NCBI GenBank assembly: GCA_937959275.1
Contig: CALGLU010000107.1
Location: 1 to 64,000 of the forward strand
DNA length: 64,000 bases
Origin: an uncultured Saprospiraceae bacterium
GTDB lineage: Bacteria > Bacteroidota > Bacteroidia > Chitinophagales > Saprospiraceae
Direction of reading: 5' to 3'
The notes beneath the pieces are model-generated. The model was not told the origin of the DNA, did not search any database, and saw nothing but the letters and a program-made list of their open reading frames with translations. Of the stretch, positions 8,441 to 17,599 are shown piece by piece; positions within the stretch are counted from its first letter, which is position 1, and every line of letters starts with the position of its first letter. The translations under genes were made by a program, and so were the position numbers.

Positions 8441-9421
8441 TTAATTCAGGTAGGATATCTTTAAATTTCGTATAAGGAGATCATAGTTGTCCTCGAGCCG
8501 ACCTGCGCTATTAGCAGCAAATGTCGTCATATTTGTACCGCTAAAGTTCACAAAATCAGCCCAATAGATGAATTCTTCATTGATAAAAAAGTAATACAGA
8601 TCATCTATTTTTCTAATTGTTAATTTATTAGAAATAGGATTTAAAAGATCCAATTCTTCAAAATTCAGCAATAAACCATCATTCGAAAAACCAGTGGAAT
8701 ATTGAAAACTTTTCGCTTGACTGACCAATATGTGCATAGAATTGTTCAGATTTTGACCACCCCATGTAAATCCTGCTCTCGCCAATCCGTTATTGTCTAA
8801 ATCAAATTCAATTTGAAAATGACGGCCAACATCGATAAACTTAGTTTCATTTAACTCAGCTGACTCTTCGACAGTCAAAATCGTGTCTATTGGTTGATCT
8901 TCATCATAATTCCTGGAGATGCTCGTCCAATCAGGAAATGGCGTCGTCTCATCAAACAACTCATTGATATAATACTCTTTACGCTGACCACTATAATTCA
9001 CAGCAACTCCCCTATCTTCTGGAATGGGGCTACCTCTCATAATACTACCCCATTCATTATTTGGCAAGATGACATTTCGATGACGTCTATCAAGCACACA
9101 ATGGCCTAGTTCATGAAAAATTAACTGCTCTCTGCCTGCCTCACTCAAATTGTCCCAGACTGTCACCTCTATTTCAATACTTCGATCGCTAAATCGACAA
9201 ACTCCTGCCGCATTATCTACCCGTGTCGGTCCCAACAAAATTTCTAATCCCGTCTCCTCAAAATCAAAAGCAATCCCCCGTTTTGCTGCTTCTGCTTCAA
9301 AGGATCTAACAAATGGTCTAAACTCTGGAGAGACCTCAATATTACTTTCAGGCTCATCTGCAGAACAGCTCATTATTAAGCTTAGGCTTAAAGCACTTAT
9401 GAAGACTAAAATCTGTTTCAT
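8441..9421 (-). CDS. Putative zinc metalloprotease lipoprotein
   Basis: I start at the ATG at 9421. It gives a clean lipoprotein signal (MKQILVFISALSLSLIMSC), whereas a longer open frame to 9544 adds 41 residues without leader character and overlaps folC. The mature part contains FHELGHCVLDRRH near residue 105, a zincin HExxH-type site with a further H that could be the third ligand. The C-terminal half looks beta-rich and may be a binding domain. A lipid-anchored peptidase at the cell surface is likely; the substrate is unknown. Only 69 bases separate its start from folC on the opposite strand, so the two promoters share that gap. Confidence 0.75.
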   Translation of the reverse strand: MKQILVFISALSLSLIMSCSADEPESNIEVSPEFRPFVRSFEAEAAKRGIAFDFEETGLEILLGPTRVDNAAGVCRFSDRSIEIEVTVWDNLSEAGREQLIFHELGHCVLDRRHRNVILPNNEWGSIMRGSPIPEDRGVAVNYSGQRKEYYINELFDETTPFPDWTSISRNYDEDQPIDTILTVEESAELNETKFIDVGRHFQIEFDLDNNGLARAGFTWGGQNLNNSMHILVSQAKSFQYSTGFSNDGLLLNFEELDLLNPISNKLTIRKIDDLYYFFINEEFIYWADFVNFSGTNMTTFAANSAGRLEDNYDLLIRNLKISYLN

Positions 9422-9490
9422 ATATGTTAAACGAAATAGACTGAATAGTGATATATAAAAGTTACTAAATTGCAGTTCAGATGACATATT

Positions 9491-10774
9491 ATGAGGTATC
9501 CTGAAGCCATTGATTTTCTCTATACGCAACTCCCGATGTACCAAAAAGTAGGGAAATCTGCTATTAAAAAAGATTTAGACAACATAAAAGCACTAACAAC
9601 TGTGCTTGGCAATCCCGAGAAAAAATTTAAGTCTATTCACATCGCCGGCACAAATGGAAAAGGAACAACATCTCACATTCTCAGTAGCCTATTTCAAGCG
9701 GAAGGATTAAAAGTAGGTCTCTATACATCCCCTCATTATAAAGATTTCAGAGAGCGAATTAAGATAAATGGCCGCTTCATTTCTAAGAAAGATGTGATCG
9801 ACTTTGTCAATCTAATACAACCAAGCCTCGCTACCATACAAGCTTCGTTTTTTGAAATTACAGTAGCTATGGCATTTCATTATTTTGCCAGAGAAAAAGT
9901 AGATATCGCTATTATTGAAACCGGCCTAGGTGGTCGATTAGATTCGACTAACATTATTCGACCAGAGCTTTGTGTCATTACTAATATTAGTCTAGATCAT
10001 CAAAATATGCTCGGGGATACTTTAGCTCTAATTGCTCACGAAAAAGCAGGGATTATAAAATCGGGTGTCCCCATAGTGATTGGCGAGAAGCAGCGTGGCA
10101 TCCAACACGTATTCAAAACAAAAGCCAAAGATGTCGGAGCAAAATTGCAATATGCGGAAGCCATTTGCCAAGTAACATTACTCAATTCAACGCACTTAAC
10201 CAGCAGATATAAGATCTCTATTGATGAATTAACAACCACCATTAATACTGAATTGTCAGGGCCCTTTCAAGCCTATAACTTGAGGACTGCTTTGAGTGCT
10301 TATGCGATTTATAAAAAGATCAACAAGTTCCCCATTTTGAAAGGCCAACTAAGAATGGCCTTGCAGAACATCAAAGAATTAACGAAGTATACTGGGCGTT
10401 GGCATGTTAAAAGAACAGCCCCGTTAACGATACTTGATAGTGGACATAATGAGGCAGGGATTGCCTACGCAGCCGCTCTTCTTAAGACAGTACCTACTGA
10501 TAAACTGCATATCGTGCTCGGATTTGTAAAGGATAAAAAATGGCAGGATTTACTGGTCATGTTTCCCCAGCAAGCCACATTTTATTTTTGTAAACCAAGT
10601 ATTATCCGCGGCTTAGACCAAGGTGAATTAAAGCTATCAGCAAAATCCTTGGGCTATAGAGGTAAAGCATACACATCAGTAAAAGGCGCAGAAAGAGCTG
10701 CCTTGCGAAGTGCAAAAAAAGATCATACCATCTTTATTGGAGGTAGTACATTTGTTGTTGCTGAAGCTTTGTGA
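9491..10774 (+). CDS. folC: Folylpolyglutamate synthase / dihydrofolate synthase
   Basis: The 427-residue protein is of Mur-ligase type with the P-loop HIAGTNGKGTTSH near residue 53. Other FolC landmarks are GLYTSPHYKDFRERI, ETGLGGRLDSTN, the second metal site ITNISLDHQNMLG and, in the C-terminal domain, LDSGHNEAGI. It adds glutamate to dihydropteroate and extends the glutamate tail of folates using ATP. Whether it is bifunctional cannot be decided by eye, but most bacteria of this phylum have one enzyme for both steps. folD is in this window but in a different operon. Confidence 0.95.
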   Translation: MRYPEAIDFLYTQLPMYQKVGKSAIKKDLDNIKALTTVLGNPEKKFKSIHIAGTNGKGTTSHILSSLFQAEGLKVGLYTSPHYKDFRERIKINGRFISKKDVIDFVNLIQPSLATIQASFFEITVAMAFHYFAREKVDIAIIETGLGGRLDSTNIIRPELCVITNISLDHQNMLGDTLALIAHEKAGIIKSGVPIVIGEKQRGIQHVFKTKAKDVGAKLQYAEAICQVTLLNSTHLTSRYKISIDELTTTINTELSGPFQAYNLRTALSAYAIYKKINKFPILKGQLRMALQNIKELTKYTGRWHVKRTAPLTILDSGHNEAGIAYAAALLKTVPTDKLHIVLGFVKDKKWQDLLVMFPQQATFYFCKPSIIRGLDQGELKLSAKSLGYRGKAYTSVKGAERAALRSAKKDHTIFIGGSTFVVAEAL

Positions 10775-10861
10775 TTTCATATTGTGGTTATCATTTTTGA
10801 GTATAACTGAATTCAATCTATTTGAAATAGGCCATTCATTACCCATTTGAGAAAAGATAAA

Positions 10862-12028
10862 TCAAGATTTCAATTCATCACCACTCTTTGGCATTCTTAA
10901 AAACAGAGCGATTGCAAAAATAATAGATGCGACAAAAGAGACTCGAAGCATCCAAGATAAAGCTGCCCAATCTGCGGCATGTTCACTCCCAAACGGGTAT
11001 GCCAATACAACCAATACAATTGCAAAACTCAAGCGAAATGCCAAACTCTGAATAGAGAAATAGGTTGCCCTTTGGTTTGAATTCACGATAGGTGCTATGA
11101 TGGCGTTTATTGGTGCAGTTGTAAGCATCATTGAGAAATTTCGAAATAAAACAACAGAGACTAAGACTAGACTGAGTGTAATACTAAGTAATCCTATAAT
11201 AAGAGCTTGAATAATAACTGCAAAAAATAAAATCTTGTAGATCCCAAAACGTTCTGTCCAAGTGACACTCATTTTTGCAGCATATGCCGCAGCAAAGCGA
11301 GTACCAGCGTATAGAATTCCTGATGCGATTGGTGCATTTGTAAAAACCAAGTCTCCCCTATCTTCCAGCAGTTGTAAATAGGGCTGATAAAATTCATATG
11401 GTATATGTGTCATGGCATACATCAACACAGAAAAGATAAACAACCACCTGAGTTGTGGAATTTTCAAATAAGATAAACACAAGCTCAACTGTTTGATAAG
11501 CGGTGTGCTTTCCTTTTTACTCAAGCCCGGCTCTTTAAAAAATAAGCAAATGATCAAAGCTGGAATAACTAGAATGACTGAAAGATAATAGGGTAATTCC
11601 AGTCTAACCGCACCTAAAAAACCACCAGCCAATACAGCAAGAGCGCTACTGATTTGAATCCAACTTTGTACACTAGCCTCCCGTTGTCCGTACTCGTCTT
11701 CCATACCCGCTTCTACTAATGATTCATAATAAAATGACGTATCGGTTCCCGAACGAAAGGAAATAGCTGCTGCCAATAATACTTGAGCAATGGCTAATGT
11801 CTTAAAATCGTATGACAATCCAAATACCAAGTAGGAGATGATAAAGAAGATCGTTGAGATGATGAGAGTTTTCTTTCGACCAATCCGATCAGAGAAATAG
11901 CCAGAGGGAACTTCAATACCAACGACACTGATGTAATAGATAGATTCGAGTAGCAGGACCTCACGTAGACTGACAATCTCACTAAAGAATAAGAAGAAAA
12001 TAGGTAGATAGGCCATTGCTGATGTCAA
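10862..12028 (-). CDS. Major facilitator superfamily permease
   Basis: About twelve hydrophobic segments, with the MFS loop signature in the form SGYFSDRIGRKKTLI between helices 2 and 3. The marked start is TTG at 12028. In-frame translation above it (KNNIRFYPWYRSLTSAMAYL) looks like the true N-terminus of this family, but no ATG, GTG or TTG occurs between there and the preceding gene's stop at 12077-12079. An ATC at 12065-12067 is the nearest start-like codon. Either the TTG start is used, a non-standard ATC start is used, or an ATG has been lost. The substrate is unknown; drug or sugar export is possible. Confidence 0.85.
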   Translation of the reverse strand: MTSAMAYLPIFFLFFSEIVSLREVLLLESIYYISVVGIEVPSGYFSDRIGRKKTLIISTIFFIISYLVFGLSYDFKTLAIAQVLLAAAISFRSGTDTSFYYESLVEAGMEDEYGQREASVQSWIQISSALAVLAGGFLGAVRLELPYYLSVILVIPALIICLFFKEPGLSKKESTPLIKQLSLCLSYLKIPQLRWLFIFSVLMYAMTHIPYEFYQPYLQLLEDRGDLVFTNAPIASGILYAGTRFAAAYAAKMSVTWTERFGIYKILFFAVIIQALIIGLLSITLSLVLVSVVLFRNFSMMLTTAPINAIIAPIVNSNQRATYFSIQSLAFRLSFAIVLVVLAYPFGSEHAADWAALSWMLRVSFVASIIFAIALFLRMPKSGDELKS

Positions 12029-12076
12029 TGACCGGTACCATGGATAAAACCGGATATTGTTTTTGATGGTTAAAGA

Positions 12077-12622
12077 TTAAGCATTTTGGTAAGATTCTTT
12101 CAACCAGGCAATTAACTCTTTATCTATTTCTGAACTATTGCTTATCCTCACCCGATGACTAACCATGGCATTAAAGCTACCAGATGCTTCTAGTCTCTCT
12201 GTCGGTTGCTTGCCTTTTAAATTAATACCCACATCAAGCCTTGATTTTGTACTTGGCTGCACCAATCCAAATTGTTTATTTCTACGCAAACTAACGTATG
12301 TGTTTTTAGGTGCGATTTCAACATCTGATCCAAATGTCAAAACCTGCTTGATCAAGCTGTCATAGATAGGTCTAAGAGCTTCTTTGCCTTTGCTATATTG
12401 ACTGGCGACTAGATCTACAGTTTGTGCTTTTGATGCTGAGTCGGACTCCCTTGCTTTGTGTGCCACCAAGTTGGCAAAGCCATGAGTGAATCCATGTTCC
12501 TTTTTCAACAAGTTGATCATTTGGCCATGTTTCTCTAGGCCCGAGCTTCGCAGTAGATCTATCCAGTGTTGGAAGGGTTTTCCATACTTCTCTTCAATAG
12601 ATGTGATCATTGTCTCTACCAT
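12077..12622 (-). CDS. DUF4287 and DUF5655 domain protein
   Basis: The 181-residue protein has two recognisable parts. Residues about 5-60 (ITSIEEKYGKPFQHW...LKKEHGFTHGFANLVAHK) match DUF4287. The remainder (IYDSLIKQV...YVSLRRNKQFGLVQPSTKSRLDVGINLKG) matches DUF5655, thought to bind or transport something unknown. It lies between the MFS permease and the uncharacterised gene upstream; the gap to the latter is 15 bases, so these are probably one transcript. Its TAA stop is in the same frame as the downstream MFS gene. I know of no established biochemical role. Confidence 0.8.
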   Translation of the reverse strand: MVETMITSIEEKYGKPFQHWIDLLRSSGLEKHGQMINLLKKEHGFTHGFANLVAHKARESDSASKAQTVDLVASQYSKGKEALRPIYDSLIKQVLTFGSDVEIAPKNTYVSLRRNKQFGLVQPSTKSRLDVGINLKGKQPTERLEASGSFNAMVSHRVRISNSSEIDKELIAWLKESYQNA

Positions 12623-12637
12623 GCTTCAAATTATAAC

Positions 12638-13423
12638 TTAGAAAGAGGATTGCCTTTGATAAATAACAGGTAATTCTGTTTGTTGCGAAAGAGGATTCAT
12701 TTTCTGATAGTTATCCAGAAGTTCAATGATGCGCCTGGCTTCTTCCTCAGTCCATTTCGTGATATCCCGTTTTATAAGTTCGTTTCCTTGAATCGTGTTC
12801 TTTTCTAACCTGAACTGTATAAAGCGCTTATAGCTATCAATCGTTTCTTGTTGACCCTGATTTGCAAGTGAAAATAGAAACCGATTTGCATTATATTGAC
12901 TTTTATCTTCTTGTATATCTTCGAGATCATCAGTGATTGACCTAAGTAAATCTAAATTTGCCCAGTCACTAGCTCCACTTCCTTTCAATACGTCAAGTTT
13001 GTGATAGATAATGGCCCTAATAAGTTTGATTCGACTTGATTTATAGTAATAGAAATAATTCAACTCGAATGAATCTGGATGTATATGCTCCCGCAGCTGC
13101 CCTTCTAGCTTCATGTATTTTATAACATTAGATACATAACGATCTAATAATAAAGGTTTTATGTATAGGCCCTTAATGGCCTTCCTAATATTTTTCTGAA
13201 ATACATGAAGTGCATCATCCTCTAAAATCTCCTTTGATTCGGTATACGCATCAAGCTCGAAAAGGATCTGGACAAGCCTCTTTAATCTGATCTTCAATGA
13301 CTTTTTTATGAGTCGATCAGAAGTGTCCAATGACAATAGATAATCAATTTTTGATTCTTCAAGAAGCTGGTTAATTTTTTGATCTAAATTCATAAATAGT
13401 AGAGAATCTGCGTCAATCGACAT
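12638..13423 (-). CDS. Uncharacterised helical protein
   Basis: I do not recognise the family. The product of up to 261 residues is predicted to be mostly helical and soluble, rich in Leu, Lys, Asp and Tyr, with no signal peptide or membrane segment. A start at 13393 (MNLDQKINQLLEE) removes ten residues of poor quality and is equally plausible. A repeated ILDNYQ/ELDAYT-like pattern is not regular enough to call a TPR. The gene leads a short operon with the DUF4287 protein and possibly the MFS permease. Confidence 0.6.
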   Translation of the reverse strand: MSIDADSLLFMNLDQKINQLLEESKIDYLLSLDTSDRLIKKSLKIRLKRLVQILFELDAYTESKEILEDDALHVFQKNIRKAIKGLYIKPLLLDRYVSNVIKYMKLEGQLREHIHPDSFELNYFYYYKSSRIKLIRAIIYHKLDVLKGSGASDWANLDLLRSITDDLEDIQEDKSQYNANRFLFSLANQGQQETIDSYKRFIQFRLEKNTIQGNELIKRDITKWTEEEARRIIELLDNYQKMNPLSQQTELPVIYQRQSSF

Positions 13424-13467
13424 TCTTAGCTGAATTTATTTTATTTTTACGTAAACATTCAATTTAA

Positions 13468-14049
13468 ATGCAAGTATCTTCAAATAGCTGGAAATTTACA
13501 ATAGTTATATCTCTAATGGTTCTTTCAGTGATATATCGACTCTTTCCTCATCCTTATAACTTTGCACCTATTACTGGTATGGCACTATTGGCCGGGTCAT
13601 ATTTAAAAAGCAAAAAGGTATTTGCTATACTGATTCCATTGATAGCCTTATATGCATCTGATGTTATCTTAAACAATACCCTCTACAGGGGTTTTTATGA
13701 TGTACAAGGGATTATATTATTCAGACCGTATATGTTAGCTACTTATTTTAGTTTGATTTGCATTGTACTCGTCGGTACCTCCGTAAACAAACTAAAATTC
13801 TTTCATATTTTGGGTGCTTCCTTGTTTTCATCGATCCTGTTTTTCTTAGTTACTAATTTTTCTTCTTGGATTGAAATACCAATCTACACAAAGAATTTAG
13901 TTGGTTTGACAGAATGCTTTATCGCAGGATTACCCTTTTTTCCTTTTACAGTGTTAGGTGATTTAGTCTTTTCACTTACCCTTTTTGGAATAGCAGCACT
14001 TGCAACTAGACAGTTTTACAGACCACAAGAGGTAGTAAAGGCATCTTAA
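13468..14049 (+). CDS. DUF6580 family membrane protein
   Basis: The 193-residue protein has five or six hydrophobic segments and begins with the family hallmark FPHPYNFAPITGMALLAGSYL. It ends with FFPFTVLGDLVFSLTLFG. Members look like the substrate-binding subunits of ECF vitamin transporters and often lie near vitamin or metal genes, but no such neighbour is here. It is transcribed divergently from the uncharacterised gene at 13423, sharing a 44-base spacer. Confidence 0.75.
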   Translation: MQVSSNSWKFTIVISLMVLSVIYRLFPHPYNFAPITGMALLAGSYLKSKKVFAILIPLIALYASDVILNNTLYRGFYDVQGIILFRPYMLATYFSLICIVLVGTSVNKLKFFHILGASLFSSILFFLVTNFSSWIEIPIYTKNLVGLTECFIAGLPFFPFTVLGDLVFSLTLFGIAALATRQFYRPQEVVKAS

Positions 14050-14141
14050 AAGATCTTACAAATGGGATCTCTGGAGCTTTAACTTCAGAAGCAAAAGAGT
14101 ATTTAGTATCCGAAGTACTTCAAGTAAATGCCTCGGATAAG

Positions 14142-16775
14142 CTAAGTCGCACGCGAAAACCCAATCGTTGATTTTTTAAAGACCTGATCAGATTTGTTTT
14201 TAATCGCTTTTTGGATATCCACAATTTGGATTTCACCGATATCATGCTTCACTTCTTCAGTCCGATTCGCAGCCAATCTCAGATTTTGAAAGCGAATGAT
14301 ATCAGAGACTAATGCTCTAACAGTTCTAGCATTACCAAAATACTTGTCTTTACCTATGTGCATATTTTCTAACTCCTCGAATAGAGTCGTTTTGGCATCA
14401 CTAGTCAAAGCAAGCGTTTCATCGGTCAGCATCTTTTCAGCTATTTCTCCTAACTCAGCTGTCGAGTAATCTTCGAACTTTAAAATTTTATCAAATCGAG
14501 AACTAAGACCTGGATTGATCTTCAAAAAGTTTTCCATGTTATCAGGATAGCCCGCTGCAAATACAAAAAACTCGCCTCGGTGATCCTCCATTCTTTTTAA
14601 AATAGTCTGGATGGCTTCATTCCCAAAATCTCCTCTTGCTCCTCCACTTGCACCTGAAAGCGAATAGGCTTCATCTATAAACAAAACTCCACCAAGCGCT
14701 TCATCTATTAACTTTGCCGTTTTCATAGCAGTCTGCCCGACATATCCAGCCACTAAGCCTTGCCTGTCCGTTTCGACCATATGGCCTCGCTCGAGTATGC
14801 CTAGCGCTTTATACACTTTTGTCAATATCCTAGCCACTGTCGTTTTTCCGGTGCCTGGATTACCAATAAATACGGTATGTAGATAAAACTTATTCAGCAC
14901 CTCTTTCCCCGTCTCTCGATAATATTTAACAATATCAACTAACTCGTTAATTTGCTTTTTGACTTCTTCAATGCCGATCAATTCATTCAGTTCACGCATC
15001 GCTGCATCAAGCAATTCGTAATCAACAGGAATCCGCGGTAGAATAACTTTTCTTTTTATTTGAAGATTTTCGACATCCTCCAAAATAATTTCCTTTAACG
15101 AGTTATGCTCTAACTGATGAGGGCTCTCTTGGTTCATTGTTCGTAGACCAAGACTGATTTTAGATTTCTCGATTAAGTCAAATATAAACCGAGCATTACC
15201 AAACGCTTTATCTCTATTTCTAAACGCCTCAATTATGATCTCATCAATTTTACCCATTGCATCTGGTGTAAAGCTGACTTCCATGTCTTCAGAAGCATAC
15301 TCTGCAATTTTTGAGAGCTCCTGCGGCATGTAATCGGGAAAATGATAAAAGAGTTTAAATCTGGATTTAAGACCTGGATTGGATTCAATAAAATGATCCA
15401 TTTCATTGGGATAGCCCGCTACAATCACAGCAAAATCATTTTCCTTATTCGACATCTCTTTTACAAGAATCTCGATCACTTCTCTTCCAAAATCTTTGCT
15501 ATCATCATTGGCTCTTGCTAATGCGTAAGCTTCATCTATAAACAAGACCCCACCTTTCGCCTTTTCAATCGCTTCCTTAACCTTAGGCGCTGTTTGGCCA
15601 ATGTATTCTCCGACCAGATCCACACGATCTACCTCATGGACATGTCCTTTGGATAATAAGCCCATTTTCTTATACAGGCGTCCCATCATCTTTGCGACAG
15701 TCGTCTTCCCTGTACCAGGATTACCTGTAAACACGGAGTGGATGTTGATCTCTTCTTTTTCATCAAAGCCCTTATCCTTCCTTAGCTGTAAGAACTGAAT
15801 GTATTTAGCATGATCTAAAACTTGCTGTTTAATATCTGTTAAGCCAATCAACGCATTTAAGCTCGCCATGACCTCTTCAAAGGATTGATTAACCGTTTCG
15901 TCCTGTGCCAATTGTAAGGGCATCATACCGTTGGGTAACTGGACTGGTACAATACCTTCGACAAACTCATCACCGACTTCGAATGGAACGACAGCAAGTA
16001 GCTTGTCCATGAAAATAATCTCGACAGTATATGTTCCAAAACGCCAGCTCCCTTTAACATTCGTCCCCCATCCTGCAGTGATCTTGACAAATTCGTCATC
16101 AACCTTGACATTATGCAATTTGATGACCTGCCCCTTCAATTCTCTTGCTTGGTTATGAAATTTTATGAAAAGTTCACAATGCCAATTCGTATGAACCACT
16201 AAGTTCTTCAATGCAATTTCGAGATAGATGTACCTTGTTTCTTCACAACTAAACATGGAATGGTAAATCCGCTCAGCTTCAATCACATCGTCATATTGAC
16301 CCTCGTAGAGCTTTAGTGATGATATCTCTACATATGGATTGTCGTGCTTGTCATAATTTGATCCAGCATCTTCAATGTAAAAGTATTTAGTCGCTACCTT
16401 TTTACCATCAATCCATGCCTCCCAATAGTATGTTCCGCTTTTCCAAAACGCCCCTTCTTTTTTATTTCCCCAGCCTTCTCTAACATACACTATGCTGTCA
16501 AACTTGGAAACTTGCTTTTGAATATTTAGGGAACAAAGCTTTTTACGGTTCTTTTTGAGTTCATAACACCGTAGGTCGATATCGACAGTCCAATTCTCAC
16601 GATCAAACAATTTATTGTAAAATGAAAGCTCAGCATAGATGTATGTGACTTCAAAGCGATCAAAAACTTGACGATATTTTTTTTTATTCTCTGCTAGCCA
16701 CTCTGTTGAAGAGTAAACCTTTAGTTCTTTGAACTTTAGTGGCTTTTGATCGGTGTGCTCGTTTATCTGGGACAT
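14142..16775 (-). CDS. Double AAA+ ATPase of the CbxX/CfxQ (EccA-like) family with duplicated N-terminal beta domains
   Basis: The 877-residue protein has two AAA+ modules. The first has Walker A GNPGTGKTTVAKMMG near residue 351 and Walker B GGVLFIDEAYALA; the second has GNPGTGKTTVARIL near 641 and GGVLFIDEAYSLSG. Both show the CbxX/CfxQ pore-side signatures (VGEYIGQTAPK and VAGYVGQTAMK) and arginine fingers in NPGL-SRF. The N-terminal 290 residues are two copies of a beta-rich domain, each ending in a GW-G-x-GTY/GxW pattern followed by VA-x-FxVE/DAG. Such ATPases remodel protein complexes (Rubisco activases, type VII secretion EccA). The N-domains presumably select a client that is unknown here. 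It is monocistronic. Confidence 0.88.
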   Translation of the reverse strand: MSQINEHTDQKPLKFKELKVYSSTEWLAENKKKYRQVFDRFEVTYIYAELSFYNKLFDRENWTVDIDLRCYELKKNRKKLCSLNIQKQVSKFDSIVYVREGWGNKKEGAFWKSGTYYWEAWIDGKKVATKYFYIEDAGSNYDKHDNPYVEISSLKLYEGQYDDVIEAERIYHSMFSCEETRYIYLEIALKNLVVHTNWHCELFIKFHNQARELKGQVIKLHNVKVDDEFVKITAGWGTNVKGSWRFGTYTVEIIFMDKLLAVVPFEVGDEFVEGIVPVQLPNGMMPLQLAQDETVNQSFEEVMASLNALIGLTDIKQQVLDHAKYIQFLQLRKDKGFDEKEEINIHSVFTGNPGTGKTTVAKMMGRLYKKMGLLSKGHVHEVDRVDLVGEYIGQTAPKVKEAIEKAKGGVLFIDEAYALARANDDSKDFGREVIEILVKEMSNKENDFAVIVAGYPNEMDHFIESNPGLKSRFKLFYHFPDYMPQELSKIAEYASEDMEVSFTPDAMGKIDEIIIEAFRNRDKAFGNARFIFDLIEKSKISLGLRTMNQESPHQLEHNSLKEIILEDVENLQIKRKVILPRIPVDYELLDAAMRELNELIGIEEVKKQINELVDIVKYYRETGKEVLNKFYLHTVFIGNPGTGKTTVARILTKVYKALGILERGHMVETDRQGLVAGYVGQTAMKTAKLIDEALGGVLFIDEAYSLSGASGGARGDFGNEAIQTILKRMEDHRGEFFVFAAGYPDNMENFLKINPGLSSRFDKILKFEDYSTAELGEIAEKMLTDETLALTSDAKTTLFEELENMHIGKDKYFGNARTVRALVSDIIRFQNLRLAANRTEEVKHDIGEIQIVDIQKAIKNKSDQVFKKSTIGFSRAT

Positions 16776-16895
16776 TTCTACAGAATTCTTTAAACTGTTA
16801 CAACGTCAATCTACAGTATTTTAAGGTTTAAATCCACTTTTTAGGCCTCAAAAATCAATCAAATAGCCTAAGATGGAACAATAGAGCAAAAACGA

Positions 16896-16925
16896 TTGTT
16901 TTATTGGGTCAATGGGTTACTTTTG
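16896..16925 (+). promoter_or_regulatory. Bacteroidetes-type promoter for the ferredoxin operon
   Basis: A TACTTTTG -7 box (16918-16925) fits the Bacteroidetes consensus TAnnTTTG. A TTG at 16896-16898 is at the usual -33 distance (19 bases). Transcription would start near 16932, about 70 bases before the ferredoxin ATG. Confidence 0.7.
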
Positions 16926-17002
16926 TAGCTCAATTTATTAATGAATTGATTTAAGATTTAACACACACATTCTTAATTCACTTCAATGACCTCAATCTAT
17001 CA

Positions 17003-17344
17003 ATGGCTCGAATAAAATTTAAATTTGAAGATCCCAAGTTGGAAGAAAAAGTCGTCGAAAATGTGGAAAAAGGATTTTCCATATTAGAGGTGACAGAAGA
17101 CAATGATATCCATCTGAATCACAATTGTGGGGAGGTTTGTGCTTGCAGCACATGTCACATCTATGTCGAGACAGGCAATGATTTTTTACAAGAGATTTCG
17201 GATAAAGAAGAAGATTTTATAGATAGGGCGACGAATCCAAGGATTGAATCTCGACTTGGTTGTCAATGTGTTATTTTAGATGAAAATGCTGATTTGGAAG
17301 TCACTATACCCGACCAATCAGGAATTATTGGTCACGAACATTAA
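17003..17344 (+). CDS. fdx: 2Fe-2S ferredoxin, ISC type
   Basis: The 113-residue protein has the adrenodoxin-like cluster motif CGEVCACSTCH near residues 42-52 and the fourth ligand in LGCQC near residue 87. That is the C-x5-C-x2-C spacing of ISC ferredoxins rather than plant-type ones. It supplies electrons for Fe-S cluster assembly on IscU. The next gene is iscX, which supports the ISC assignment; the other isc genes are not adjacent, though a cysteine desulfurase lies at 24005. The start has a good promoter upstream. Confidence 0.93.
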   Translation: MARIKFKFEDPKLEEKVVENVEKGFSILEVTEDNDIHLNHNCGEVCACSTCHIYVETGNDFLQEISDKEEDFIDRATNPRIESRLGCQCVILDENADLEVTIPDQSGIIGHEH

Positions 17345-17353
17345 AATATAACT

Positions 17354-17599
17354 ATGAGTTTTAAAGATTTTGATGATTTACCAATTGAATGGAAGGATCA
17401 CGAGGATGTAGCGATTAAATTGTACGATAAATTTGGTGACGAATTCACTGAAGGTAAAATATACCGGATTCGATTTACAGAGCTGATTGACTGGGTTTTA
17501 GAACTGCCTAATTTTGAAGGAACACGAGAAAATTGTAGTGAAGGACACCTAGAACAGATCCAAGCGAAGTGGGTACATGAATGGCGCGATAATCAATAA
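17354..17599 (+). CDS. iscX: Fe-S assembly protein IscX
   Basis: The 81-residue acidic protein shows the IscX pattern: an early W with acid residues (PIEWKDHEDVAIKLYDKFGDEF), then VRFT-like IRFTELIDWVLELPNFEG and the ending EQIQAKWVHEWRDN. IscX binds IscS and Fe2+ and tunes cluster synthesis. It is about 15 residues longer than the E. coli protein, mainly at the N-terminus and one loop. It lies nine bases after the ferredoxin and its stop overlaps the start of the next gene (TAATG), so it is co-translated. Confidence 0.88.
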   Translation: MSFKDFDDLPIEWKDHEDVAIKLYDKFGDEFTEGKIYRIRFTELIDWVLELPNFEGTRENCSEGHLEQIQAKWVHEWRDNQ

